A stretch of DNA of 22,299 nt from Botryllus schlosseri (taxonomy: Eukaryota; Chordata; Ascidiacea; Stolidobranchia; Styelidae). A program made the position numbers and the translations under genes. The stretch is from assembly GCA_000444245.1 (NCBI GenBank), contig ATSW01005221.1:1-22299 (forward strand), read 5' to 3'. Shown one piece after another: positions 7,598 to 17,248 of the stretch; position 1 is the stretch's first letter; each line of letters starts with the position of its first letter. A model generated the notes under the pieces. That model searched no databases. It was not told where the DNA came from and was given only the letters and a program-made list of their open reading frames with translations.

Positions 7598-8953
7598 CAG
7601 GGTTGCCATACCGTCCTTATTTCTAAGATTTGTCCTTATTTTGAAGGCCCGCGTCTTAGAAAACTCGACTGTCCTTATTTCTAAGAAATGTCCTTATTTT
7701 CGACTTGCGTCCTTATTTTGTCTTATTTTCAACCACTACAGAACTTCGATCGTTTTCCTCTGGTATTTGTGTTGCATAATATTCATAAATTATGCTTTTG
7801 TATCGAGATTTTATGATATCATAAAGGAAAGGAACTCTCGTGACGTACACACCATAATATTAGACTTCCAAGTGGTGAGAAAGCTCGGGCCGAGATTGGT
7901 TTCGTCTGTACCAAGCCACCACGGCGGACGTAATTTTAGCAGTAAACAGCAGTACCAAGTTCCTGCTGTTTGGTCTACAGCAGAATAAGCTCAAGCGGTG
8001 GGGAAGGCAGCATTTAAGGCGTAGTGAAAAAAGGCGCAGTGCAGTCTACACATTGGTTAAAAAGTAGTAAAGCTATTAATAATTGAAATTTTTTTCTAAA
8101 TTATATTGCACTTGCACACATAGTTTTAGCTACTAATAAGGCTAAATCTGATTAGTAAAAATGAGCAGGCGTAAAAACGTTTTTCGTGACTATTATGCGA
8201 GAGAATTCAAAGATATCTAACGAAGTTCCAAGGGCGAGTGTTTCGCACATAGCAATATCTGCAATTGTGACATTAACCTGGAGGCTATAGGAAAGACCGC
8301 TATTTCAACTCACATTGATACCCCAAAACGCAAGAAGTGTGTCATAATGATTAATTTGAGCCAGTCGATCAGCACCAACGACCACAGACGACAAGGCAGC
8401 TGCTGCTGCAGAGGGTACCTGGGCATTCCATACTGTCAAACACCAGCAATCATTCCTCACCAACGATTTCACATCGCAATTGTTCAAAACAATATTCCCC
8501 GATTCCAACATCACAAATATTTTTTCCGCCAGGACCAAGACTACAAGCATTGTTACTCGAGTTCTTGCTCCATACGCTCAAAAATGATTTCGTCTAAACA
8601 TGGTGAAAGGCCTTTTTCCATCTTGGTTGACGCCTCTAATCACAACGAGGTGGAGAAGTTTGGTTTATCACCCTATGGGGGGTGGGAGGCAAGATCAACG
8701 TTTTTTTGGAGGGGGGCTGACGAAGTGCTGTTTCGGCCCTGAGTAAAGGTAAACCTAGACCTGAGCTCTCGTGAGATCCATGAAGCATTTTCTAATAACA
8801 AGGAGTTGCTGGAGCAGATTGTTTTTGGCGAAAAGTATGGAATGTGATATGCTACTGCTCGTATAAATACAAAGTATGTTCAAAAACGATTTTTCATGCT
8901 AATCTAATTTTTCGACTGTCCTTATTTTTAGGTCTTTATCGATGGCAACCCTG
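7598..8953 (+). mobile_element. hAT element B, inserted in the integrase gene (1356 bp, defective)
   Basis: The 12-bp terminal inverted repeats are CAGGGTTGCCAT / ATGGCAACCCTG, flanked by the exact 8-bp duplication GTTATACC (7590-7597 and 8954-8961). Subterminal GTCCTTATTT motifs repeat at the left end (from about 7612 to 7720) and recur once near the right end (about 8918). The interior holds an N-terminal fragment of a transposase, so this copy is internally deleted and degraded. Confidence 0.95.
8161..8690 (+). pseudogene. hAT transposase N-terminal fragment with BED-type finger (element B)
   Basis: From an ATG at 8161 the plus strand reads MSRRKNVFRDYYAREF, then a finger-like GECFAHSNICNCDI...STHIDTPKRKK whose spaced Cys and His residues suggest a BED domain. 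In another frame near 8408-8580 AEGTWAFHTVKHQQSFLTND is followed by FSARTKT and VLAPYAQK, and in a third segment near 8590-8660 SKHGERPFSILVDASNHNEV. These blocks occur in this order in BED-finger hAT transposases, the last being the start of the catalytic domain. At least one in-frame stop and two frame changes are present and the C-terminal two thirds is absent. Confidence 0.7.
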
Positions 8954-9510
8954 GTTATACCCCTGGCATATCTCAGCCAGGACATTAACATAATTCAAAG
9001 TCTTATTATGCGTGAAATAACGGTATAACACTTGCTTCAGAGTACGATTGCTTCAGAGTACGAATAACACACTCGCATATCGATGCTTTCAGTCACTATT
9101 TGTATGAAAATGTCGCACATTGTTCTCTTTTAGTAAACTCAGAACCCTGATCACTTTGAATAACATGAGGTATACGATCCTTAAATATTTCCTTGAATCC
9201 ACGATTAATACCTTGCGAGGTTTTGTTCTTGAGTGGATACAGATATAAAAATCGACTGAAACAATCGATCGTCACATATTTAAAATTATCGTTTTCTTTT
9301 GAAAGATTTTGCATATGCATGAGATCGGTTTGATACTGAACACCGAGACCGGATGTAATCACTCTAGGTCTCTTAAATTTCTTTCGATATGGAAAATGTT
9401 TCGTGTACGCGTCCTTGCTCGAAAGAAACTCCTTGACTTTGGCTCTATTCCGCCCTCTAGAGAATACGTATGCACCGCGGTAACTACCAGGTAGCCCTGG
9501 TGTGAAATAC

Positions 9511-9905
9511 TTAGTGTGGCTCCCATCCGTATCGTGTCGGGGTCTTGGGTGTACGACCACTTTTCGTCTTGGCATGTTGAGTCTTTACTTTGCTTCGTTG
9601 GCTACACGGTGATGGTATAGGAATCCTTGATGGTTCACCCTTGATCAGGCATCGCAGTGCGTCTAACTCACTAGCCGAAAATAGATTCCTTTGTTCTGAT
9701 ATATCGATTTTCATCGGTTGATTCAGCGTGTCGTGTTTTGTTTGATAACGATTTAGCGCGTCGTTATATAAGACTAATTTTTGTTCCCGGGGTATGTTCA
9801 TCTGTAATATATTCCTCATACATTTGTCGATATCCAAATTCAATTTCTGAACGTCAGCTCCGTTGACCGGGTTCGGATTTATGAAGATTTTTCAAAAGAA
9901 GTCAT
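9511..9905 (-). pseudogene. Small conserved Polinton protein between basic protein and integrase
   Basis: The recognisable core LNLDIDKCMRNILQMNI PREQKLVLYNDALNRYQTKHD (about 9740-9843) is the pattern of a short helical protein that precedes the integrase or ATPase region in many Polintons (a helix, then LYNxALxRY). The C-terminal part is a basic linker that overlaps the integrase start. An ATG at about 9905 overlaps the stop of the upstream gene in the usual tight arrangement and is the likely original start. The gene appears broken. Function is unknown. Confidence 0.5.
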
Positions 9906-10249
9906 TTTCTGAAAAGATTACCGAGTAAACCAGTGACGACGGGTAGGATGCTTGATAATAGAGTCATAAACATACCACCATTCTGGTAAACCATGCATTT
10001 CTTATGTCGAATAGGGATGTCTTTCCTGACAAGTCGACGTAAACTACATCTATGAACTGATAGTCGCTTTCTTTTATACTTTGAAAGGGGGATGTTGCCG
10101 TTTAAAATGTTCTTTGTACAATCGCATATACACTCGATCAATTCTTTACTGGCTCCCGATATAATTTGCTTGCGTATCTCGGGTTTACTTTTATGTAGGA
10201 ACTCTAGTGTGGGTATATGCCGCCGTGTCCGAGCTGGTACCTTGGTCAT
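9902..10249 (-). CDS. Small basic conserved Polinton/adintovirus protein (pX-like by position)
   Basis: 115 residues. It starts MTKVPARTRRHIPTLEFLHK and follows a pattern common to many Polintons: KSKPEIRKQII, then KELIECICDCTKNILNGNIP, then a basic RRLVRKDIPIRHKK stretch, and a C-terminal GG followed by a hydrophobic glycine-containing tail (LLSSILPVVTGLLGNLF). Homologues are among the most conserved small proteins of the group. Basic middle plus amphipathic tail would fit a capsid-internal or membrane-active protein similar to adenovirus pX or pVI, but this is inference. TATAAATAG lies about 30 bases upstream of its ATG, a plausible core promoter. The frame looks whole. Confidence 0.7.
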   Translation of the reverse strand: MTKVPARTRRHIPTLEFLHKSKPEIRKQIISGASKELIECICDCTKNILNGNIPLSKYKRKRLSVHRCSLRRLVRKDIPIRHKKCMVYQNGGMFMTLLSSILPVVTGLLGNLFRK

Positions 10250-10267
10250 TTTGAGTTTGAAGTAGTC

Positions 10268-10892
10268 TCCGCGCTTGGCTATTTATACCATCGGGCTATA
10301 AACCACCATGGTTTCACCAGGAAATATATTGGTCATAACTCGTCGACTTTCAGGTGCTTCATGCGTGAGATCAAGGAATAACTAACTATGGGGTTGCCTA
10401 GCAGCGTCACGATAAGCCTCCGTTAAAAATCTAGAGTGTGGGTACATTTGTCGACCAAGAAAACTGGTATGCTGCTGGTCGCGCGGATTCTTGAAATTCA
10501 CCATATACGAGCTTGAAAGACTCAAGTCACGTCCTCCTTTACCCTTGTGACACAGGTTCTGTGTGACGTAGCAAATTTACTTCGCTGAATGATGGAAAAA
10601 TCTTGTAAAGTAAGTCTGCAATTTTCGCTGTCTCAGTCATGAAATCATCCACTATAATCAAGGTGTCTTCAGAGCGAACCTTTAACTCTTCTAAAATATC
10701 TGGACCGGCGTGGAATTCTACGTTATGCATCGTCTTGAAAACTTCCTGATAATTATTGTAACAATATACGACTCTGGATACACTAGGTTTAATCATTGAT
10801 GTCGCATGCCTAATCAGCTTAGCAACAAAAGTAGTCTTCCCACATCTTGAAGGACCACTCACAATACACGCGAATGGGTGGATCAATTCCAT
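10268..10892 (-). pseudogene. FtsK/HerA-type genome-packaging ATPase
   Basis: Starts MELIHPFACIVSGPSRCGKTT: the Walker A motif GPSRCGKT is at about 10833-10856. The Walker B strand TLIIVDDFM is at about 10638-10664, followed by the FP-S sensor-like region. Sequence typical of the family's C-terminal region (NPRDQQHTSFLGRQMYP; TNIFPGE) is recognisable as far as about 10270. This is the A32-like ATPase that pumps DNA into the capsid in Polintons, virophages and related viruses. Expected length is about 200-220 residues, which fits the span. It is broken. It lies between an unrecognised small gene and the small basic protein, all on the minus strand. Confidence 0.85.
10279..10287 (-). promoter_or_regulatory. 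TATA-like box upstream of the small basic protein
   Basis: Minus-strand TATAAATAG about 30 bases before the ATG at 10249. The same 9-mer followed by C recurs before other minus-strand genes (7155-7163 and 20129-20137), which supports a promoter role. Confidence 0.4.
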
Positions 10893-10938
10893 CGTTTGTT
10901 GTTTATTGAAAACTCGAAAAAGTGCATGTGTTTATATA

Positions 10939-11412
10939 TCAACAAGGTTGGGAATATCCACTGTTGTAGTCATCTTGTTCTAGTGGAATATATAACCCCA
11001 GTTGAGTTCGATTTAACAATTTTCCACGGGTTATGAAATCTTCATCTGTCCCTCGTAATTTCGTCAGAGGAAGTTGTAGTGTTACGAGCGCTTTATTCAG
11101 GTCGTCAAGCAGCTGATCCCAATCTGTAAAATAATAAATCACGTAAGAGGATTCATAATACGAGAGGATTCATAGCGCTTTAAAATCTAACAGTGTTACT
11201 ATAACAACTATAGATCTCACCCTTTGAACAGTCTTTTAAATCTTTATGTTGCCTTGATACGCGTTGTTCGTATAATTCACGCGATATCTCTCGTTTCAAA
11301 TANATGTNTNNANGAGACAGTGTACATGATCGCGGCGTTGTACAAGTGTCTTTTCGTGTAATNGNGTCAGGCCTGCTTGTNCCAGAACAGATATTNTGTA
11401 ATCACTAGCCAT
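10939..11412 (-). CDS. Unrecognised small spliced gene between polymerase and ATPase
   Basis: I do not recognise the family. The first part starts with ATG at 11412 (MASDY), directly after a polypyrimidine-AG (TTACAG), and continues through LHEKTLVQRRDHVHCL and KREISRELYEQR; several ambiguous bases lie in it. A candidate intron of 97 nt (11124-11220) begins GTGAGA and ends TTATTATTTTACAG. The second part (10939-11123) reads DWDQLLDDLNKALVTLQLPL, KLRGTDEDFITRGKLL and NRTQLGLYIPLEQDD before a stop. Composition is soluble and helical with no membrane segment. The position between replication and packaging genes suggests an early or regulatory role, but that is inference. Confidence 0.45.
11124..11220 (-). 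other. Candidate 97-nt spliceosomal intron
   Basis: Minus-strand donor AAAGG|GTGAGA at 11220 and acceptor TTATTATTTTACAG|AT at 11124. The flanking sequence reads as coding on both sides with compatible phase. The intron contains a short direct repeat (TATGAATCCTCT twice). Confidence 0.5.
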
Positions 11413-11618
11413 CTGTAANAACAAGACACNGANATCAGGNAATATTGTTACTAAAANGTTTNAGTTACAAGTTGACATTTCGAAAACACNCACAGATTGT
11501 AAACAAAGTTTCACCTAAAACTATCAGTGTNNANCACAGATTATGTTCACAATGACCAAGGNAATCATGTTTGCAAAAATCATCGGTTTAGAGTTGTAGC
11601 ATCGCTACTTTCAGAGTN
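11303..11618. other. Cluster of ambiguous bases
   Basis: All N positions in the window fall here. This marks low sequence quality or differences among collapsed copies. Features inside, including part of the gene starting at 11412, are less certain because of it. Confidence 0.95.
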
Positions 11619-12065
11619 AGAACGAGGTCGTTTCAAACTGTTTGCGACTCGATGTTGATCAAGGAAAAATTGGAATTTTCGATGTCGCTTGCGGGTTCAC
11701 AAGTAGGCTTGTCTCTCTTCGTGACCGAAAAGTGGTATCCACGAACAATTTTTTCCCAAGACCACATAATACATAAGCTTGGCTCTGTTGAACAGGATGT
11801 GGTTATCACTTGGCGTCTTTCGATCAGGAAATTGTAGTTGAAGTAGCGCTTCTAAGCAGACACTTCGGACACGGGTCCATTTCTCGTCTAGTTCCTGACG
11901 GCTTGCCTTGGATCGATCGGGTATCGCGCGGTCTTGTGAGTTGTCGTCGGTACCGTGAATCGAGAGCTGTGTTAATTCCTGCTCCAGCTCAATCGTCTCT
12001 TTGTGCAAACTATTTAAATCCAATTCTGACATTACTGACTCAATATATGAAATAGCGTTATCCAT
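11590..12065 (-). pseudogene. Unrecognised small protein with N-terminal coiled coil, directly after the polymerase
   Basis: No family recognised. It starts with ATG at 12065 immediately after a strong acceptor-like TCATTTGTTTTCCAG. The N-terminal 35 residues (MDNAISYIESVMSELDLNSL, then KETIELEQELTQL) have heptad-like hydrophobic spacing and acidic character. A Ser/Asp-rich linker and a second helical part (QELDEKWTRVRSVCLEALLQ, FNRAKLMYYVVLGK) follow. Coding-like sequence with a basic KRPRS stretch continues to about 11590. It lies about 100 bases after the polymerase's last recognisable residues. It may be a replication-associated partner, but this rests on position only. Probably broken. 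Confidence 0.4.
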
Positions 12066-12169
12066 CTGGAAAACAAATGACACATTAACACATAAAACAT
12101 ACAAGTACATAAAAATAGCAGCACACAGATAAAATACAATAGCACACAAAATATACAATTACATCACAA

Positions 12170-15100
12170 TGGTATGACACCTTCAATGGCAGGGTCGACA
12201 CACCATCCTCAAGTACTCGCCGTTTGGCATAGAAATAGGATAACGTTTTACGCTGTTGTTTGTACGTATAGACACCCCCATCTCTACACCGAAACCCCTT
12301 GTTCACTCCGCCGGTAGCTTTCTTAGATGTCAAGACATCCAGAACAGTGTTGAAATCAATTTGGTCAGACATTTGGAAGCTAATTTTTTCTTTGGCCCAT
12401 CGCAAAAGTAATTTTTGGATTGGAGTCCGCAGAAAGATGTACCACCTTCATATTCCACTTTCATCAAACCCGGTTGACGAAGGTAATACGCATACGTGTC
12501 TTTGCAACACTGCCTGGATCGGTCAAAAGAAACCGGGTCAGTCAAAAACTCAGTTCGGTGTTCGTCACAAAAATAGCGTGGAAACCAGTTCTCGTATTCA
12601 AGATAAAATTCATCTCTTTTCTCAGGGATAAGAATATCATCAAAAGGGGCTGAATGCGAGAGATAGAAAGAATCAGTAACCATCATTAATAGCGTGAAGC
12701 ACTCGTCAAGGAAATATTTACACAGACAATCGTAAAAAAACGACAACATCTTGAGCTTAGCATTGTGATAAACCCAGAATCCCACTTGAATACAGTTACC
12801 CCACTTCATCGTTTTTGGACCCTTCGTTATTTCAAATAGATCAGCATGCAACTCATCATATTTCACAAAAAAAACGATCCTTCACATTGACATCTAATTC
12901 GCTTTTATCGCAGAAGGTGGTTCGTTTGAATTTACGTGGGTTCATCAAGACTCGACCATAGCTGCTATTTCCTGCTAATTTTTGCGTCAGGGCAATGATC
13001 TCTAGGCTAGGGTCACGGTCCCCGGCACGTCGACAGTCCGATACATTTTTCGCGAAAGTGTCAAAACATGTCTTTTTTGTGAATTCGACAGCCTCATGAA
13101 TGTTGGAAATAATCAATCCGTGCTCTACATACCACTTGATTAAGTCGGAGGTCAACAAGATTTTATTGCCCCAGTATGAAGCAACCAACATGCGCGTGGG
13201 TTTGGTGAGCAATTTACGATCAATGGCGAACTGCTTCATGTGACCTGTCAAATGCTCGCGAGACACCATCGTATTTTTGAATATCGGACATAGTTCAACA
13301 AACTTCCTTTGCAAATGCGTTGGCGTAAAAATATCGACTGATAAACATCCAAAGAATGTACCGGTAATTACCATCTCCATCAGTTTATGCGCCGTGACAG
13401 ACTTGGTTCGAGTCAATTGTGGTTGAACTCCGTTAAGATATCCCGCAATATCGGGATTTTTCTGCTTTTCCGTGCGCCAGTCGCATTGCCATTTACATAT
13501 GACTTGATAATTGAGGCTTTTGTAATAATCATGAACACGTTTAGTTCGTTCTCGACGCTCCAAGTCATCACAGCCAAATCTGCATTGATGCACGTGAAAA
13601 TGACACCCAAGAAAAGACAAGATTACCCCTTGACCAGTTAAATTACGATAGAACCCATCAGCGGGGTAATTACGGGCTCCTACGCTGATTTCAGGTCCAT
13701 TAAAAGAATGGTGGACATGTACATTGTGAATATACGAATACCAGTTCAACCATTGAGCTGCTGTCTCCCCCCATTTCGGCGCGGTCTTGACAGGTTTGAA
13801 TTCAGTACACTCAGCATCAAGTGGTTGCCAATGTACCGGGAAACCAGTTGGACCAGGTTCACTCAAAGCAAAAAGGTATAACGAATTGCTGTCCAACCCT
13901 GTTACATGTTGGGTAATCTGAGCGTTTTCCTTATAAAAAAAATTATTTGATTCGAGTTTCACCGTTTTTGATATCGATGGAAAATGACCGACGGTCCGCC
14001 CACTAAATTGTCTCTGAATAGCGAAACCAGATCCTGGTGTTTATCATTGAACAAGGTGAAATCACGTGGGATGCTATTGAAAAGATGCCTCGATACAACC
14101 CCGGGTAGGGAGACAGCTTCTTTGAATATATCCACACTGAATTGACTTTTGAAAGATTGAAACTGTTTTTCTAACCCCTCAATGAAGTAGTGAGTATCGA
14201 TTGCATTGTACCATTTGAGGTAATCACGTTAAGTGGTCATTTTGTTATCATTCCAAACCTTCAAACAGTTTTCATATTCAGCGACGGATATATTACGACC
14301 TTTTAGTGAGCTGTAAAAGTCGCTGTCGCTAGGTAGATTCGGATAATTCAACTTTTCCAAACTAGTCAGAAACTCGTACGGAAAATGACCTTTAGCGGCG
14401 CTACATTTGAAGGCTTTCAAATAAGCGTCGTACGAGAACCCAGGTGCCAAGTAATTCACAATGTCCAAGAATTTCAGTCTGTTAGTTGTCAACGAGAGGA
14501 AGTTGTTACCCCGTTTCAATACATTTAAACCGTCATCAACGAGTAAACCCATCAAGTACTCTTTGAGACAGTTCAAGTCATACCGACCGCCATAGAACGA
14601 TAAAACAGGGATTTGTTGTAAATATCGCATAAACTCCTCTTGTAAACGTTCAAGTGGTATTTTTCTCTCGGAAGGATCGAGCGCTTTCATTTCGGTAATT
14701 TTTGATTCGAGCATGTCTAAATAGTGTTGATATTCCATCTGTAACAACCTGAATGACTCACTTTGAATATCATGAAAATGGTCAACCATTTCCGCACACA
14801 AATCGTTTGGGTCACCGGTCGAGACAAGTACATACGGTCACCGAGACAATTACATACGGTCCCAAGTACCCTTCCACATTGGAAGATATACTAACAGGAA
14901 TTGGGATATGTTTACACTCCCATGAAGTTTTGGAGGAATCTGGAATATCACACTTCTCAAACATGCTCTCGATATCGAACGCGATACGGTATTTGAAATA
15001 ACGAAGCTGTTGAGGAACGAACACCCCTTCTAAATCAAGCTTTTCAAATATATTCAGAGGAGGGCTATAAACACCACCCGGAAACACTTCAACAGGTTCT

Positions 15101-15904
15101 GTTGTACATTTGTCTGGTCAATTCATACTGTTCATTGAAAAATCTTTCACAAACATCACATTGATAGCTCTCCGCGTAACGGAATATATCAGTAATAAGA
15201 CAGAAATGGCTGCTTTCTAAATGTAAGTAGACAGGTTTCGCTTCAAACGTACTACGACGTAGTGCGACAGCTTTACTCTCAGTCTTGGTGTACACGAATA
15301 TAGCGACATTAAACAAGTCCTCGATATCGTCCAATATGTCAAGAGTTACACCAGATTCTACATTTACACTATACACTGAAGTGAACTGTTGAGCCATTGC
15401 TTTTGTATCTTTTCCTAGTGAGTGACCAATGCAGCGAAAAGCGCACAGATTGTCGTTGTATAGTTTACAATTTTTTCGACGCAACATTGTCAAGATGCAT
15501 TTTGATTTTGTAAGCCATGTCGGTAGCTTAACACCAGCACAACCAATCAGTAAATGACCCGTAGGGTATACATAAAACTGAACATTAGTTAGACAGAATG
15601 GTAGTGACTTTGTATCTGGTCGAGAGTTTTGTAACGAATCAAGTGCGGTTTCCAAGCGAATAGATTCAACAAATTCGGGTAGTGTTAAAATTAGCGCCGG
15701 TGTTTCTAATACACTATCGATGTTTGCCGATACATGAAAATAACGAAATCTCAGAGTCTCAGTGTGATATAGAATGAAACCTTGGGCGTAGTTCGCTTTA
15801 AAGGTATGTGACTCTGAGAAAAATATAGCTTGGATGTCGCGGAAAACATTCGCTAGCTCTCGATCGATGACTCGAATATTATACACGCGCCGACTCTCAT
15901 TCAC
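12170..15904 (-). pseudogene. Protein-primed family B DNA polymerase (pPolB) of the Polinton
   Basis: Copies the linear element from protein-bound ends. In order from 15904: an N-terminal region with an OTU-like pattern (YNDNLCAFRCIGHS near 15440-15480, ESSHFCLITD near 15190) and a zinc-finger-like CDVCERFF near 15150; exonuclease motif AFDIESMF at about 14960-14982; second exonuclease motif FYGGRYDLNCLK at about 14562-14597 and the YLAPGFSYDAYLKAF segment; polymerase motif A GLDSNSLYLF near 13870-13899; motif B KLAGNSSYGR near 12952-12981; motif C VTDSFYL near 12666-12680; and a C-terminal KRRVLEDGVSTLPL near 12190. The span of about 1240 codons fits Polinton polymerases of 1000-1300 residues. 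It is broken in several places but every domain is recognisable. Coding-like sequence rich in Arg/Glu extends upstream to an ATG at 16017. Confidence 0.92.
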
Positions 15905-16017
15905 TACATACGATTTTATCGCTTCCAGTTCTGTGTTACAACTTCTTGGCGTTCATCACCGATCTCTGGCGGTGCATTCTCTTCTTCGCGAACACGATTC
16001 CGTCTGCGTCGGCTCAT
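15905..16017 (-). other. Possible N-terminal extension of the polymerase or separate small exon
   Basis: Minus-strand ATG at 16017 opens MSRRRRNRVREEENAPPEIG, a charged sequence of plausible coding character, directly after CAATTTTACAG. Whether it is the original start of the polymerase or the last exon of the mini-exon cluster upstream cannot be decided from sequence alone. Confidence 0.4.
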
Positions 16018-16389
16018 CTGTAAAATTGATAACACGCGGTCAAATTCGACACTTGAGGAACATTAAACTAGTCTTACTTACAATCTAGTTTCTTCGCCGG
16101 TGTCTTCCTCGACTCTTTAGGCTTAATAAAACTAGTAACACATCAAACTATGTTCGCTAACATAGTGTTATAGCAGATAACTTACCAGTAGACTCGTGTA
16201 TTCAACTTGAACCTCGAGTTTGCTCTGTCTGTTCAACAACATAAAGAATTACATCGTGTTCACTAGTTCTGAACAGTAATAACTCACCGTTTCAATTCTT
16301 TGCTTTAATTCAGGCGCTCGTTTTGTCTGTAGGATAAACGAATAACATATTACGTTCATAAATCAAAGTAGTCGTACCGAATAACTTAC
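16018..16389 (-). other. Cluster of four 63-64 nt candidate introns separated by 39-40 nt exons
   Basis: On the minus strand, candidate introns are 16327-16389 (63 nt, GTAAGTTATT...CCTACAG), 16225-16287 (63 nt, GTGAGTTATT...ACAG), 16122-16185 (64 nt, GTAAGTTATC...TTAAG) and 16018-16081 (64 nt, GTAAGTAAG...TTTTACAG). The exons between them are 16288-16326 (39 nt), 16186-16224 (39 nt) and 16082-16121 (40 nt), each with an open frame of about 13 codons (for example APELKQRIET, LEVQVEYTSLL, SRKTPAKKLD). Four canonical donors matched by acceptors at near-constant spacing are unlikely by chance. The cluster may be the 5' part of the polymerase transcript or a separate small gene; a coding-like stretch at 16390-16490 (RAANNVVDWLGIFDRGLVDK) may be a further exon. 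Confidence 0.6.
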
Positions 16390-16972
16390 TAATTAACTCC
16401 TTATCCACTAATCCGCGATCGAATATACCCAGCCAGTCAACCACGTTGTTTGCTGCTCGACGCGCGGATAGAAAGACCGTGAGCCGCTGATCGAGATTAG
16501 AAGAGCACCAGCACCACTAGCAGTGTTGCCAATTTAGCGATTTTCGCGCTAGATCTAGCGATTTTTCATCCGGTTTAGCGCCAAAAAATATGGATCTAGC
16601 GCCTAGCGATAAATCTAGCGATTTTTGAAGAAGTATTTAGCGATTATTTAGCGCTTTTTTACCGAAAATAACCACTAAAGATCAGTTCTGGCTGACGACT
16701 GCATTGGCTATACCGGTCACCAGAGTGCGGACTCCGATGATATATAATTATAGATTAATACCTGCCGATCGATAGTAGTAGATACGCAACTCCTGGCGGT
16801 TACGCATGGGCAAACAGTGTCTCTTCTTGCTGAGTAATCTAAAAGTAGCATAGTTGGCAGTGCTAAAACTGGCGACCTGAACGCTGAAGTTTAATATAAT
16901 TGGCCAATGGCCATAAACGAAAGATAGTGTCGCAGTGATTTCGAAAATACAAAATAAAATCTCGTCCGGACA

Positions 16973-17150
16973 ATGGAACCATGCACCCCGAAACAGCCCT
17001 CAAAGTCTGAAAACCGGCATTATTGCTCCAACAATGGCACCGCCGCAACACGATGAACATAACAATGACCAATTTCGTCCAGCGATTGTTCTTATCAATG
17101 CCGATTTCCAGACTTTGAGGACTGTTTTGAGGTCGCTCCAATGTCTGGTC
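16973..17150. repeat. Imperfect inverted repeat of about 50 bp within element C
   Basis: Left arm about 16973-17020 (ACAGCCCTCAAAGTCTGAAA, CCGGCATT) and right arm about 17098-17150 (AATGCCGATTTCCAGACTTT, GAGGACTGTT) pair with few mismatches around a spacer of about 77 bases. This explains the opposing open frames here. It may be a small foldback element or a structural part of C. Confidence 0.6.
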
Positions 17151-17248
17151 ATTCGTTTAAGGCCAGATTAATTACATTTCATACACCGGGTTGGTCCTCG
17201 GATTATTTTCTCAAGGTCTCTACTTATAGTGGAAAACAAACCCGTTTC

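Larger units (their letters stand above)
7155..9575 (-). pseudogene. Polinton integrase with C-terminal chromodomain, split by a hAT insertion
   Basis: A retrovirus-type (rve) integrase. The N-terminal part (from 9575) has the linker pattern SKDAYTKHFPYRKKFKRPRV, then VQYQTDLMHM, whose Asp near 9326 is the first catalytic acid, then YVTIDCFSRFLYLYPLKNKT and VIQSDQGSEF, whose Asp near 9152 is the second. The C-terminal part (7155-7577) has an SH3-like stretch and a chromodomain at about 7155-7271 (YNIEKIL, QYLVKWLGYMSKFNSWV). Chromodomains steer such integrases to marked chromatin, as in chromoviruses and other Polintons. A 1356-bp hAT lies between the parts at 7598-8953. The gene is broken by that insertion and by further decay in the central part. 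Its start overlaps the preceding small gene. Confidence 0.88.

Noticed and set aside
16863-17171. Opposing frames of 78-92 residues in element C
   Set aside because: Explained by the inverted repeat at 16973-17150; the two peptides mirror each other.
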